Shown in pieces: positions 34,296 through 43,859 of a stretch of 64,000 nt of DNA (position 1 is the first letter of the stretch; each line of letters begins with the position of its first letter). The notes below the pieces were generated by a model. It did not search any database and was not told the DNA's origin. It was given only the letters and a program-made list of their open reading frames with translations. The position numbers and the translations under genes were made by a program. This DNA is from Streptomyces sp. SAI-127. GTDB lineage: Bacteria > Actinomycetota > Actinomycetes > Streptomycetales > Streptomycetaceae. The DNA is taken from NCBI RefSeq assembly GCF_029894425.1, contig NZ_JARXYJ010000001.1:2170001-2234000 (forward strand). The letters are read 5' to 3'.

Positions 34296-35768
34296 CTATC
34301 CGTTCAGGGCGCGCAGATGGTCACGCAGCCCGGTGCCGAACGCTGTGGGTGTGCCGTCGTAGCTGCTGATCAGGGACGGTCCGGAGGAGCAGTCCCAGGT
34401 GTTCCAGGTCCAGCCGAGGTAGGACAGACCGCGGTCGTCGAACCACTTCATGACCTGGTCGACGAATCCGTGCGCGCAGGTGTTCTCGCCGATCTCCCCC
34501 GCCACGAGGGGGACTTGGGCGGCCACCGGGGCGAGCGTGGAGTTCCAGCAGCTCTCGTTGGCGCAGGTGTTGAAGTTGTACACGTGCCAGGCGGCGGCGA
34601 GATTGCCCGCCGGGTCGGCCGGTTTGTACGTCAGCCACTGGCTGAGGTCGTTGGAGTAGGCGATCCCTCCGGCCAGGATCAGGTTGGTCGCGCCGGTGCC
34701 CCGGACGCTGTCGACGAGATCCTGCATACCGGCGACCTCGTACCCGATGCCCGGGCAGCTGCCGCCGTCCCGCCAGCACTGCCACGCCTGGGTGGTCGTG
34801 GAGGTGGCTCGGTCCGGGTAGGGCTCGTTGAACAGGTCGAAGACGACGGTGCGGTCGTTCTTGAAGGTGTTGGCCACCGAGGCCCAGAAGGAGGGCGTGT
34901 ACTGCATGTCGGGCATCGGTTTCTGGCAACTGGCGTGCACGTCGGAGCAGCCGGCGGAGTTGCCGGTGTACTGCCCGTGGGTCCAGTGCAGTTCGACCAC
35001 GGGTGTCATGCCGTGGGCCTTGACCTTGGCAACCAGGTCCTTGACGGCGTTGATGTAGTTCGCCCCGGCGTAGGCCGGGTCGATGGTGGACAGGCCCAGC
35101 CAGCACTCCTCGTTGAGAGGGATGCGGACCGTGTTCGCTTTCCAGCCGGCGATCGCCTTCACCGAGGCGTCGTCGACCGGGCCGTCGAAGATGCCGCTGC
35201 CCTGGACGCACATGAACTCGCCGCCGGACCGGTTCACGCCGAGCAGACGGCGGGTCGCGCCGCCGGCGTCCACGAGCTTGTTGCCCGACACGCGGAGGAC
35301 GGGGGGTCCGTCTTCCGCGGGATCCGTCGGTTCCGGCGTGGGCGAGGGCTCGGCAGCCGTGTTGCAGCTGGTGCCGTTGAGCTTGAACGAGGTCGGAACG
35401 GCGTTGCTCTCCGGCCAGGACGCGATGAATCCGGCGCTGACGCTCGCTCCGGTGGCCAAAGAGCCGTTGTAGCTCTCACTGGCCGCGGTGACCGTCGTAC
35501 CGGACTGGGACCATTTCGCGTTCCAGCCCTGGGTGAGCTTCTGGCCGCCGGCGAAGTCGAAGGCGAGGCTCCAACCACTCATGGCGGCCGTGTTGTTGGT
35601 GATCCTCACGGCACCCTGGAAGCCGCTGTCCCACTGGCTGGTGACGGAGTACTCCACCGAGCAGGCAGGGGCGGCGCCGGACGCCGTGACCACCGGAACC
35701 GTCACGGACCCGATGAGGGCGGCCGCGCCGGCAACGGCTGCAAGTACTGAACGCGGGGGGTGTCGCAT
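34296..35768 (-). CDS. Secreted GH5 endoglucanase with N-terminal CBM2
   Basis: A 490-residue beta-1,4-endoglucanase. The signal peptide ends near VVTASGAAPA; a CBM2 follows (CSVEYSVTSQWDSGFQGAVR to GTSCNTA), then a PSPTPEPTDP linker. The GH5 TIM barrel starts about residue 160 (LLGVNRSGGEFMCVQG). The acid/base glutamate is in VVFDLFNEPYP and the nucleophile in PLVAGEIGENTCAHG. The ATG at 35768 follows AAGGAG. A CebR-like box lies 48-61 bp upstream, between this gene and the divergent GH48 gene. It supplies internal chain cuts for the GH6 and GH48 exoenzymes. Confidence 0.95.
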   Translation of the reverse strand: MRHPPRSVLAAVAGAAALIGSVTVPVVTASGAAPACSVEYSVTSQWDSGFQGAVRITNNTAAMSGWSLAFDFAGGQKLTQGWNAKWSQSGTTVTAASESYNGSLATGASVSAGFIASWPESNAVPTSFKLNGTSCNTAAEPSPTPEPTDPAEDGPPVLRVSGNKLVDAGGATRRLLGVNRSGGEFMCVQGSGIFDGPVDDASVKAIAGWKANTVRIPLNEECWLGLSTIDPAYAGANYINAVKDLVAKVKAHGMTPVVELHWTHGQYTGNSAGCSDVHASCQKPMPDMQYTPSFWASVANTFKNDRTVVFDLFNEPYPDRATSTTTQAWQCWRDGGSCPGIGYEVAGMQDLVDSVRGTGATNLILAGGIAYSNDLSQWLTYKPADPAGNLAAAWHVYNFNTCANESCWNSTLAPVAAQVPLVAGEIGENTCAHGFVDQVMKWFDDRGLSYLGWTWNTWDCSSGPSLISSYDGTPTAFGTGLRDHLRALNG

Positions 35769-35815
35769 GAGCGACTCCTTGCAGATCAGCGCGCCGTTAC
35801 GGACGCGTCGACTGA

Positions 35816-35829
35816 TGGAATCGCTCCCA
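35816..35829. promoter_or_regulatory. CebR-type operator (imperfect), GH5 side
   Basis: TGGAATCGCTCCCA differs at two bases from the cellulose-utilisation repressor palindrome TGGGAGCGCTCCCA. It lies 48 bp upstream of the GH5 start. CebR, a LacI-family protein, releases this type of site when cellobiose or cellotriose is present in Streptomyces. The site is read from sequence; binding is inferred from the known consensus. Confidence 0.75.
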
Positions 35830-35959
35830 CTGGTGTCAAGGAAGGTAGCGCCAAGTGACGGCAAAGAACAGAGGGGTCACTTGACTTTCCCTCAGTCCCG
35901 TTCATCGAATCTTTTCGACTCTTCACGAGCCTTGACCCCTTGAATGCCCGTCTCCACTA

Positions 35960-35973
35960 TGGGAGCGCTCCCA
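35960..35973. promoter_or_regulatory. CebR-type operator (perfect), GH48 side
   Basis: TGGGAGCGCTCCCA is an exact match to the 14-bp CebR/CelR palindrome and lies 48 bp before the GH48 ATG. Both boxes in this divergent promoter are 48 bp from their respective start codons, giving a symmetric arrangement. A cellobiose-responsive switch for the three cellulases is strongly implied. Confidence 0.9.
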
Positions 35974-36020
35974 CTGGTTCAAGCCTTGACTTCTCCGAGC
36001 CGCACAAGGAGGAACCAGCA

Positions 36021-38936
36021 ATGCCCCCCACCAGGAGACGCCGGGCCGTCCGGCGATTGTGGACCGCTGTCGTGGCGGCCATGGCACTGCCGTTCGCGAT
36101 GCTGAGTGCGGCTTCAACTCCCGCACAAGCAGCTGCAGTTCAGTGCAGTGTCGACTACAAGACCAATGACTGGGGCTCCGGTTTCACCGCGGATCTGACG
36201 ATCACCAACCGCGGCACGGACGCCATCAACGGCTGGACCCTGACGTACAGCTACGCGGGCAACCAGAAGCTGAGCAACGGCTGGAACGGGACCTGGTCCC
36301 AGACCGGCCAGACGGTCACGGTCAACAGCGCCACGTACAACGCGAACATCGCCGCGGGCTCCGCCGTCACCACCGGCGCGCAGTTCAGCTACAGCGGCGC
36401 CAACGCGGCTCCGACGAACTTCGCGATCAACGGCACCTCGTGCACCGGCGCCCACCAGCCGCCGATCACCGTGCTGACCAGCCCGGCCGCGGGCGCGGTC
36501 TACACCCAGGGCAACGCGGTCCCGCTCGCCGCGACGGCCGCCGCCGCGGACAACGCGACCATCAGCAAGGTGGAGTTCTACGACAACACCACGCTGCTGG
36601 GCACCGACACGACCTCGCCGTACTCGCTCTCGGTCTCAAGTTTGACCGTGGGCAGTCATTCGCTGCTCGCGAAGGCGTACGACAGCCTGGGCGCTTCCGG
36701 GGAGTCGACGCCGGTCGGCATCACGGTCGCCTCGGGTCCCGCGGTCGTCGCCTCGGCCACCCAACTCGCCGTCCAGCAGGGCAAGACGGGCACCTACACC
36801 GTGAAGCTGTCCACGCAGCCCTCGGCCAACGTGACCGTCACGACCGCCCGCACCGGCGGCAACGCGGGTCTTACGGTGACCGGCGGGGCCTCGCTCACCT
36901 TCACCCCGTCGAACTGGAACACCGCGCAGACGGTGACCATCACCGGCAACGCCTCCGGCACCGGCGCGGCGACCTTCGAGTCGACGGCGACCGGCCACGC
37001 CAAGGCCTCGGTGACGGTCACCCAGATCGCGGCGACGGGCACCTACAACGCCCGCTTCCTGGATCTGTACGGCAAGATCACCAACCCGGCGAACGGCTAC
37101 TTCTCCCCCGAGGGCATCCCGTACCACTCGGTCGAGACGCTGATCGTCGAGGCGCCGGACCACGGCCACGAGACCACCTCGGAGGCGTACAGCTACCTCC
37201 TGTGGCTCCAGGCGATGTACGGCAAGGTGACGGGCGACTGGTCCAAGTTCAACGGCGCCTGGGACATCATGGAGAAGTACATGATCCCCACGCACGCCGA
37301 CCAGCCGACCAACTCCTTCTACAACGCCTCCAAGCCGGCGACCTACGCGCCCGAGTTGGACACCCCGAACGAGTACCCGGCGAAGCTGGACACCGGGGTG
37401 TCGGTGGGTTCGGATCCGATCGCCGGTGAGCTGAAGAGCGCGTACGGCACGGACGACATCTACGGCATGCACTGGCTGCAGGACGTCGACAACGTCTACG
37501 GCTACGGCAACTCGCCCGGCAAGTGCGAGGCGGGACCGACGGACACCGGACCGTCGTACATCAACACCTTCCAGCGCGGTGCGCAGGAGTCGGTGTGGGA
37601 GACGGTGCCGCAGCCGACCTGTGACCAGTTCAAGTACGGTGGCAAGAACGGGTACTTGGACCTCTTCACCGGTGACGCCTCCTACGCCAAGCAGTGGAAG
37701 TTCACCAACGCCCCGGACGCCGACGCGCGTGCCGTGCAGGCCGCGTACTGGGCCGACAAGTGGGCGAAGGAGCAGGGCAAGGGCTCCGACGTCTCCGCGA
37801 CCGTGGGCAAGGCCGCGAAGATGGGCGACTATCTGCGCTACGCCATGTACGACAAGTACTTCAAGAAGATCGGCAACTGTGTCGGGCCGTCCACCTGTGC
37901 GGCCGGTACCGGCAAGGACGCCTCGATGTACCTGCTGTCCTGGTACTACGCCTGGGGCGGCGCCACCGACGCCTCGGCGGGCTGGGCCTGGCGTATCGGA
38001 TCCAGTCACGCGCACGGCGGCTACCAGAACCCGATGGCCGCGTACGCGCTGAGCTCCTACGCCGATCTGAAGCCCAAGTCGGCGACGGGCGCGGCGGACT
38101 GGAACACCTCGCTGACCCGGCAGCTGGAGTTCTACCGCTGGCTGCAGTCCGACGAGGGCGCCATCGCCGGCGGCGCGACGAACAGCTGGGCGGGCCGCTA
38201 CGCGACTCCCCCGGCCGGGAAGTCGACGTTCTACGGCATGTACTACGACCAGCAGCCCGTCTACCACGACCCGCCGTCCAACCAGTGGTTCGGCTTCCAG
38301 GCGTGGTCGATGGAGCGAGTGGCCGAGTACTACCAGCAGACGGGGAACGCGCAGGCCAAGGCGGTCCTCGACAAGTGGGTCGACTGGGCGCTGTCCAAGA
38401 CCACGATCAACCCGGACGGCACCTACCAGATCCCGTCGACGCTTCAGTGGTCGGGCCAGCCCGACACCTGGAACGCGTCAAGTCCCGGCGCCAACAGCGG
38501 ACTTCACGTCACCGTCGCCGACTACACCAACGACGTCGGCGTGGCCGCGGCGTACGCCAAGACGCTGACGTACTACGCGGACCGCAGTGGTGACACCCAG
38601 GCCGCTTCCACGGCCAAGGCGCTGCTGGACGGCATGTGGAGCAACTACCAGGACAGCCTGGGGATCGCGGTGCCGGAGAACCGGGCGGACTACAACCGGT
38701 TCGACGACTCGGTGTACGTCCCGAGCGGCTGGACCGGGACCATGCCGAACGGTGACGCGATCAACGCGTCGTCGACCTTCGAGTCCATCCGGTCGTTCTA
38801 CGAGGACGACCCGGCCTGGTCGAAGATCGAGGCGTATCTGGCGGGCGGCGCGGTGCCGTCGTTCACCTATCACCGGTTCTGGGCCCAGGCGGACATCGCC
38901 CTGGCCATGGGGTCGTACGCGGAGCTTCTCGAATAA
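36021..38936 (+). CDS. Secreted GH48 reducing-end cellobiohydrolase with CBM2 and two beta-sandwich modules
   Basis: A 971-residue processive exocellulase. Order of parts: arginine-rich signal peptide (to about residue 38, TPAQAA), CBM2 (40-145, [20 protein letters not shown] to NGTSCTG), an Ig-like module (147-240, [18 protein letters not shown]), a second beta-sandwich (about 241-340, [16 protein letters not shown]) and the GH48 catalytic domain. GH48 is recognised by [20 protein letters not shown], the glutamate in [20 protein letters not shown] (catalytic acid) and [18 protein letters not shown]. The ATG at 36021 follows AAGGAGG. Controlled by the CebR box 48 bp upstream; works with GH6 and GH5. 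Confidence 0.96.
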   Translation: MPPTRRRRAVRRLWTAVVAAMALPFAMLSAASTPAQAAAVQCSVDYKTNDWGSGFTADLTITNRGTDAINGWTLTYSYAGNQKLSNGWNGTWSQTGQTVTVNSATYNANIAAGSAVTTGAQFSYSGANAAPTNFAINGTSCTGAHQPPITVLTSPAAGAVYTQGNAVPLAATAAAADNATISKVEFYDNTTLLGTDTTSPYSLSVSSLTVGSHSLLAKAYDSLGASGESTPVGITVASGPAVVASATQLAVQQGKTGTYTVKLSTQPSANVTVTTARTGGNAGLTVTGGASLTFTPSNWNTAQTVTITGNASGTGAATFESTATGHAKASVTVTQIAATGTYNARFLDLYGKITNPANGYFSPEGIPYHSVETLIVEAPDHGHETTSEAYSYLLWLQAMYGKVTGDWSKFNGAWDIMEKYMIPTHADQPTNSFYNASKPATYAPELDTPNEYPAKLDTGVSVGSDPIAGELKSAYGTDDIYGMHWLQDVDNVYGYGNSPGKCEAGPTDTGPSYINTFQRGAQESVWETVPQPTCDQFKYGGKNGYLDLFTGDASYAKQWKFTNAPDADARAVQAAYWADKWAKEQGKGSDVSATVGKAAKMGDYLRYAMYDKYFKKIGNCVGPSTCAAGTGKDASMYLLSWYYAWGGATDASAGWAWRIGSSHAHGGYQNPMAAYALSSYADLKPKSATGAADWNTSLTRQLEFYRWLQSDEGAIAGGATNSWAGRYATPPAGKSTFYGMYYDQQPVYHDPPSNQWFGFQAWSMERVAEYYQQTGNAQAKAVLDKWVDWALSKTTINPDGTYQIPSTLQWSGQPDTWNASSPGANSGLHVTVADYTNDVGVAAAYAKTLTYYADRSGDTQAASTAKALLDGMWSNYQDSLGIAVPENRADYNRFDDSVYVPSGWTGTMPNGDAINASSTFESIRSFYEDDPAWSKIEAYLAGGAVPSFTYHRFWAQADIALAMGSYAELLE

Positions 38937-39037
38937 CCCGCCCCCGCCGAGCGCTCCGCGGGTTGGACCGTTGTCGACTGCGGGTCCGTTGTGGCTTGTC
39001 GCGCTCGCGCGGCGGAGCCGCAAATCGATGCAGTCCC

Positions 39038-39055
39038 GCGCCCCTGAAGGGGCGC
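39038..39055 (+). terminator. Hairpin downstream of GH48
   Basis: GCGCCCCT and AGGGGCGC form an 8-bp arm pair around GA (effectively a TGAA loop), about 100 bp after the GH48 stop. No U-run follows. The hairpin is part of the dispersed intergenic element. Confidence 0.55.
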
Positions 39056-39187
39056 ACCAGGCACCGTTCCCTCCCCGGAGCCGCTCGAAGGCTCCGCGTA
39101 TAAGGCTCCGCCACCGGACGGCGGGGCCGAAACGGCCGGGCGGCCCCCTCCCGCACTGGGGGTCGCCCGGCAACTCTCGCACTCCAA

Positions 39188-39201
39188 GGAAAGCGCTTAC
39201 C
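39188..39201. promoter_or_regulatory. LacI-like palindrome upstream of the GH74 gene
   Basis: GGAAAGCGCTTACC contains the perfect core AAGCGCTT with a central CG typical of LacI-family operators, but it does not match the CebR box. It lies about 33 bp upstream of the GH74 GTG, in a position to block transcription. The regulator is unknown, and control may be by a different sugar from the cellulases. Confidence 0.4.
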
Positions 39202-39233
39202 CCCCGCTCCCCCTTTCCCGGAAAGGACCCCCC

Positions 39234-41900
39234 GTGCGAAGAACCCGCATCCTCACGGCCGTGCTCGCGCTCGCGGCCGGGCTGCTCGCCGGCACCCCAC
39301 CCGCACTGGCGGCCGACGGCACGGCGAAGGTCTCGCTCGCCGCCGACACGTACACCTGGAAGAACGCCCGCATCGACGGGGGCGGTTTCGTCCCCGGGAT
39401 CGTCTTCAACCGCTCCGAGAAGAACCTGGCGTACGCCCGCACCGACATCGGCGGGGCCTACCGCTGGCAGGAGTCGTCGAAGACCTGGACGCCGCTGCTC
39501 GACTCGGTCGGCTGGGACGACTGGGGGCACACCGGCGTGGTCGGCCTGGCCTCCGACTCCGTGGATCCGAACAAGGTGTACGCGGCCGTCGGGACGTACA
39601 CCAACAGCTGGGACCCGAAGAACGGCGCCGTCATGCGCTCCTCGAACCGGGGCGCGAGCTGGCAGAAGACCGACCTGCCCTTCAAGCTCGGCGGCAACAT
39701 GCCGGGGCGGGGCATGGGCGAACGGCTGGCGGTCGACCCGAACAAGAACAGCGTGCTGTATCTCGGGGCGCCGAGCGGCAAGGGGCTGTGGCGGTCGACC
39801 GACTCCGGGGTCAGCTGGTCGCAGGTGGCGAACTTCCCCAACGTCGGCAACTACCAGCAGGATCCGAGCGACACCAGCGGCTACGCGAGCGACAACCAGG
39901 GCATCGTCTGGGTGACCTTCGACGAGTCGACGGGAACCTCCGGGAACGCCACGAAGACGGTCTACGTCGGGGTCGCCGACCTCCAGAACTCGGTGTACCG
40001 GTCGACCGACGCGGGCGCGACCTGGACGCGGCTCGCCGGCCAGCCGACGGGATACCTGGCCCACAAGGGTGTCCTGGACGCGGCGGGCGGCTATCTGTAT
40101 CTCTCCTACAGCGACAAGGGCGGGCCGTACGACGGCGGCAAGGGCCAGATGTGGCGGTACGCGACGGCGACCGGCACCTGGACGAACATCAGCCCGGTCG
40201 CGGAGGCCGACACCTACTACGGCTTCAGCGGACTGACGGTGGACCGGCAGAAGCCCGGCACGGTCATGGCCACCGCCTACAGCTCCTGGTGGCCGGACAC
40301 CCAGATCTTCCGCTCCACGGACAGCGGGGCGACCTGGACGCGGGCGTGGGACTACACGTCGTACCCCAACCGCGCGAACCGCTACACCATGGACGTCTCC
40401 TCCTCCCCGTGGCTGACCTGGGGGGCGAATCCGTCGCCGCCCGAGCAGACGCCGAAGCTCGGATGGATGACGGAGTCGCTGGAGATCGACCCGTTCGACT
40501 CGAACCGGATGATGTACGGGACGGGGGCGACGGTCTACGGCACGGAGAACCTCACGAACTGGGACTCGGGCGGCCAGTTCACCATCAAGCCGATGGTGCG
40601 GGGCCTGGAGGAGACGGCGGTCAACGACCTCGCCTCACCGCCCTCGGGCGCCCCGCTGCTGAGCGCGCTCGGTGACGTCGGCGGCTTTCGGCACACGGAC
40701 CTCACCAAGGTCCCGTCGATGATGTTCACGTCCCCGAACTTCACCACGACCACGAGTCTGGACTTCGCCGAGACGAACGCGAACACGGTGGTACGGTCCG
40801 GCAATCTGGACTCGGGCCCGCACATCGCGTTCTCGACGGACAACGGGGCCAACTGGTTCGCGGGGACCGACCCTTCGGGCGTCAGCGGTGGCGGGACGGT
40901 GGCCGCAGCTTCGGACGGCAGCCGGTTCGTGTGGAGCCCTGACGGCACGGGCGTGCAGTACACGACGGGCTTCGGTTCGTCCTGGTCGGCGTCGAGCGGG
41001 ATCCCGGCCGGGGCGATCGTGGAGTCGGACCGGGTGGACGCGAAGACCTTCTACGGCTTCAAGTCCGGGAAGTTCTACGTGAGTACGGACGGCGGGGCGA
41101 CGTTCACGGCGTCCGCGGCGACCGGACTGCCGAGCGGTGACAGCGTGCGCTTCAAGGCACTGCCCGGCGTGAAAGGTGACGTCTGGCTCGCGGGCGGGGC
41201 CACCGACGGGGCGTACGGTCTGTGGCACTCCACGGACGGCGGCGCGAGCTGGACGAAGCTCTCGAACGTCGACCAGGCCGACGCGATCGGATTCGGGAAG
41301 GCGGCCACGGGGGCGTCGTACCAGACGCTCTACACCAGTGCGAAGATCGGTGGCGTCCGCGGCATCTTCCGCTCGACCGACAAGGGCGCGACCTGGACCC
41401 GCATCAACGACGACGCCCACCAGTGGGGCTGGACCGGCGCGGCCATCACCGGTGACCCGCGGGTGTACGGCCGGGTGTACGTCTCGACCAACGGACGGGG
41501 CGTGATCTACGGCGACACGTCCGACGCCGGCGGCGGAGGCGGCACCGATCCGACGGACCCGACGGATCCGGCCCCGACGGGCGCCTGCGCGGTGACGTAC
41601 AAGATCACCAATCAGTGGTCGGGCGGTTTCCAGGCGGACGTCCAGCTGAGCAACACGGGCTCCAGCACCTGGTCCGGCTGGTCACTCGGCTGGACCTTCC
41701 CCAACGCCCAGACGATCTCCCAGACCTGGAACGCCGAGTCCACCCAGTCGGGCTCGACGGTCACCGCGAAGAACGTCGGCTGGAACGCCAACGTGGCCGC
41801 GGGCTCGTCCGTGAGGTTCGGCTTCACGGGGAGCTGGTCGGGGACGAACGGGAAACCGACGGCGTTCAAGCTGGGTGACCAGGCCTGCACGGTGGCCTGA
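39234..41900 (+). CDS. Secreted GH74 xyloglucanase with C-terminal CBM2
   Basis: An 888-residue xyloglucan-specific endoglucanase. A signal peptide (MRRTRILTAVLALAAGLLAG, ending near ALAADG) leads into the GH74 double seven-bladed propeller, starting YTWKNARIDGGGFVPGIVFN and AYARTDIGGAYRW, where an aspartate is catalytic. Many blade motifs repeat (RSTDSGVSWSQV, RSTDAGATWTRL, HSTDGGASWTKL). A TDPTDPTDP linker precedes the CBM2 (about 785-888, CAVTYKITNQWSGGFQADVQ). The GTG at 39234 follows AAAGGA. Together with the cellulases it opens xyloglucan-coated cellulose. Confidence 0.95.
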   Translation: MRRTRILTAVLALAAGLLAGTPPALAADGTAKVSLAADTYTWKNARIDGGGFVPGIVFNRSEKNLAYARTDIGGAYRWQESSKTWTPLLDSVGWDDWGHTGVVGLASDSVDPNKVYAAVGTYTNSWDPKNGAVMRSSNRGASWQKTDLPFKLGGNMPGRGMGERLAVDPNKNSVLYLGAPSGKGLWRSTDSGVSWSQVANFPNVGNYQQDPSDTSGYASDNQGIVWVTFDESTGTSGNATKTVYVGVADLQNSVYRSTDAGATWTRLAGQPTGYLAHKGVLDAAGGYLYLSYSDKGGPYDGGKGQMWRYATATGTWTNISPVAEADTYYGFSGLTVDRQKPGTVMATAYSSWWPDTQIFRSTDSGATWTRAWDYTSYPNRANRYTMDVSSSPWLTWGANPSPPEQTPKLGWMTESLEIDPFDSNRMMYGTGATVYGTENLTNWDSGGQFTIKPMVRGLEETAVNDLASPPSGAPLLSALGDVGGFRHTDLTKVPSMMFTSPNFTTTTSLDFAETNANTVVRSGNLDSGPHIAFSTDNGANWFAGTDPSGVSGGGTVAAASDGSRFVWSPDGTGVQYTTGFGSSWSASSGIPAGAIVESDRVDAKTFYGFKSGKFYVSTDGGATFTASAATGLPSGDSVRFKALPGVKGDVWLAGGATDGAYGLWHSTDGGASWTKLSNVDQADAIGFGKAATGASYQTLYTSAKIGGVRGIFRSTDKGATWTRINDDAHQWGWTGAAITGDPRVYGRVYVSTNGRGVIYGDTSDAGGGGGTDPTDPTDPAPTGACAVTYKITNQWSGGFQADVQLSNTGSSTWSGWSLGWTFPNAQTISQTWNAESTQSGSTVTAKNVGWNANVAAGSSVRFGFTGSWSGTNGKPTAFKLGDQACTVA

Positions 41901-41906
41901 CCCGAC

Positions 41907-41936
41907 GACAGGGCGGCTGTCCGCGGCCGCCCTGTC
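41907..41936. terminator. Bidirectional hairpin between GH74 and PL11 genes
   Basis: Perfect 11-bp stem GACAGGGCGGC / GCCGCCCTGTC with an 8-base loop, located in the 43-bp gap between the two convergent stop codons. It can terminate transcription from both sides. Confidence 0.85.
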
Positions 41937-41943
41937 GCTCATG

Positions 41944-43815
41944 TCACGGCGTGTACACCGCCGGCCTCGGTGCCGTCGCCATTCCGTTGCCGAGGAAGAA
42001 GCTCGGGTGCGGGGGCTGGTTGTATGCCGTGTTCTGCCAGGCCAGGCCCGTGCGGTACATCGTGTCGTGGAGCAGGGTGGTGATCTTCGTCGTCGTCTCG
42101 TGCGGGGTCGAGTAGATCCGCAGGGCGGTGTTGGCCGACGTCGGCCAGACGACCTCCTCTCGCCAGTCGCCCAGGATGTCGCCGGACAGGGACGGGGTCG
42201 CCTTGGTGCTGTTGTTGGAGTGGACCGACGCCCCGGTCAGGAGGCGGGTGTCCGACGAGGTGCCGTACTTGTCGATGCGGGTGCCGTCGAGGAGTTCACG
42301 GACCGTGTCGCCGTCCCACCAGGACAGGAAGTTCACCGAGGACGGCTCGCGGCCCTTCGTGGCGCCCGCCTCGTCGCGGACCGAGGTGTCGGAGGCCGAC
42401 CAGACCTCCGCGCCGTCGTTGCCGGCCCAGATGTCGCCGGCGACACCCCGCCCGTTGTCGCAGCACGCGGCCAGTTTCCAGTTCACCGTGCCGTTCGCCG
42501 GGTTGATGTACAGCTCCGCCGGCTGGGAGGTCGACTCCGAGACCTTGAAGTACTCGAGACCCGCGTGGGAGGGGTCGAGGTCGCCGAGGTGCTGGGCGTC
42601 GCCGTGGCCCGTCTTGGTGGTCCACAGCCCGTTGCCGTTGTCGTCGACCGCCATCGCCCCGTAGACGATCTCGTCCTTGCCGTCGTTGTCGACGTCCCCG
42701 ACGGACAGACTGTGCGAGCCCTGACCGTCGTAGCCCTTGCCGCTGTTGGTCGAGGAGTTGGTGTCGAAGGTCCAGCGGCGGGTGAAGGTGCCTCCTCGCC
42801 AGTCCCAGGCAGCGATCACCGTACGGGTGTAGTAGCCGCGGGCCATGATCAGCGACGGGCGGGCGCCGTCCAGGTACGCCGTCCCCGCGAGGAAGCGGTC
42901 GACCCGGTTGCCGTACGAGTCGCCCCATGACGACACCGTGCCGCGGGCCGGGACGTAGTCGACGCTCTGCATCGCCTTGCCGGTCCGGCCGTTGAACATC
43001 GTCAGGTACTCGGGGCCGGACAGGACATAGCCGCTGGAGTTGCGGTGGTCGGCCGACGCGCTGCCGATCACCGCGCCCGTGCCGTCGACCGTGCCGTCCG
43101 CCGTCTTCATGGCGACCTCGGCCTTGCCGTCGCCGTCGTAGTCGTACGCCTGGAACTGCGTGTAATGGGCGCCGGAACGGATGTTGCGGCCCAGGTCGAT
43201 CCGCCACAGCCGGGTGCCGTCCAGCTTGACGCCGTCGACGATCGTGTTGCCGGTGTAGCCGGACTGGGAGTTGTCCTTGGCGTTGGTCGGCTGCCACTTG
43301 AGGACGAAGTCCAGTGCCCCGTCCCCGTCGAGGTCGGCCACGGACGCATCGTTGGCCTCATAGGTGTAGGCGACACCGTCGGGGGTCGTGCCGCCGGCAG
43401 GCGGGCTGATGGGAACGTCCTTGTAACCGCCGCGGAGTTGGACGGCGTGGACCGAGTCAGCCTGCTCGACACCGCCGACGATCGCCCGGACGGTGTAGTC
43501 GGCCTCGGCGGGCGCCCCGGAGTGGAAGTAGTTCGTGGAGCCGGTGACCGGGGTCGAGTTGACCTTCGTGCCGGCGCGGTAGACGTTGAAGGACACGTCG
43601 TTCGGGTCGGTGCCGAGCCAGCGCCAGCTGACCAGGTTGCCGCTGCTGGTGTGCACGCTGACGACTCCCCGGTCGAGTTTCTCGACCTGGCGGGCGGTGG
43701 CGGCCTCGGCCGTAACGGGCGACAGCGCGGTCAGACCGGCGGCCACGAGAGCCGCGACGGCGGTCGTCGCCGAGAGGAGGACTCGGCGTCTGCGGTGGGG
43801 GTGCGGGTGCTGCAC
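41944..43815 (-). CDS. Secreted rhamnogalacturonan lyase, PL11 family
   Basis: A 623-residue pectin-degrading lyase that cleaves the rhamnogalacturonan-I backbone by beta-elimination. A signal peptide (RRVLLSATTAVAALVAAGLT, ending near AEAATA) is followed by a fibronectin-like strand-rich start and an eight-bladed propeller. Calcium-binding repeats are visible: ADLDGDGALDFVLKWQP, YDYDGDGKAEVAMKT and GDVDNDGKDEIVYGAM, with WREEVVWPTS near the end. The GTG at 43815 follows CGGAGG. It converges on the GH74 gene and complements the cellulases and xyloglucanase for primary plant walls. Confidence 0.93.
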   Translation of the reverse strand: MQHPHPHRRRRVLLSATTAVAALVAAGLTALSPVTAEAATARQVEKLDRGVVSVHTSSGNLVSWRWLGTDPNDVSFNVYRAGTKVNSTPVTGSTNYFHSGAPAEADYTVRAIVGGVEQADSVHAVQLRGGYKDVPISPPAGGTTPDGVAYTYEANDASVADLDGDGALDFVLKWQPTNAKDNSQSGYTGNTIVDGVKLDGTRLWRIDLGRNIRSGAHYTQFQAYDYDGDGKAEVAMKTADGTVDGTGAVIGSASADHRNSSGYVLSGPEYLTMFNGRTGKAMQSVDYVPARGTVSSWGDSYGNRVDRFLAGTAYLDGARPSLIMARGYYTRTVIAAWDWRGGTFTRRWTFDTNSSTNSGKGYDGQGSHSLSVGDVDNDGKDEIVYGAMAVDDNGNGLWTTKTGHGDAQHLGDLDPSHAGLEYFKVSESTSQPAELYINPANGTVNWKLAACCDNGRGVAGDIWAGNDGAEVWSASDTSVRDEAGATKGREPSSVNFLSWWDGDTVRELLDGTRIDKYGTSSDTRLLTGASVHSNNSTKATPSLSGDILGDWREEVVWPTSANTALRIYSTPHETTTKITTLLHDTMYRTGLAWQNTAYNQPPHPSFFLGNGMATAPRPAVYTP

Positions 43816-43859
43816 GGGGTGGACCTCCGAAGCAGTGGGGACGGACGGGTTCCGCCCAC

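Larger units (their letters stand above)
38937..39233. other. Intergenic region with dispersed repeat, hairpin and LacI-like palindrome
   Basis: The 297-bp gap between GH48 and GH74 holds an inverted copy of the dispersed intergenic sequence (38970-39050: TGCGGGTCCGTTGTGGCTTG and ends in CCGCGCCCCTGAAGG). It also has a hairpin GCGCCCCT-GA-AGGGGCGC at 39038-39055 that may end GH48 transcription. A third element is the palindrome-like AAAGCGCTTA at 39190-39199, about 35 bp before the GH74 start. No gene is visible. Confidence 0.65.

Noticed and set aside
36636..38267. 543-codon minus-strand frame inside GH48
   Set aside because: Shadow of the cellulase gene; no recognisable motif.
39188..39201. 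Third CebR box before GH74
   Set aside because: GGAAAGCGCTTACC lacks the TGGGAG arms; listed instead as a different LacI-like site.
38937..39233. Additional cellulase-linked small gene between GH48 and GH74
   Set aside because: Open frames here are arginine/proline-rich, cross the dispersed repeat and have no convincing start.
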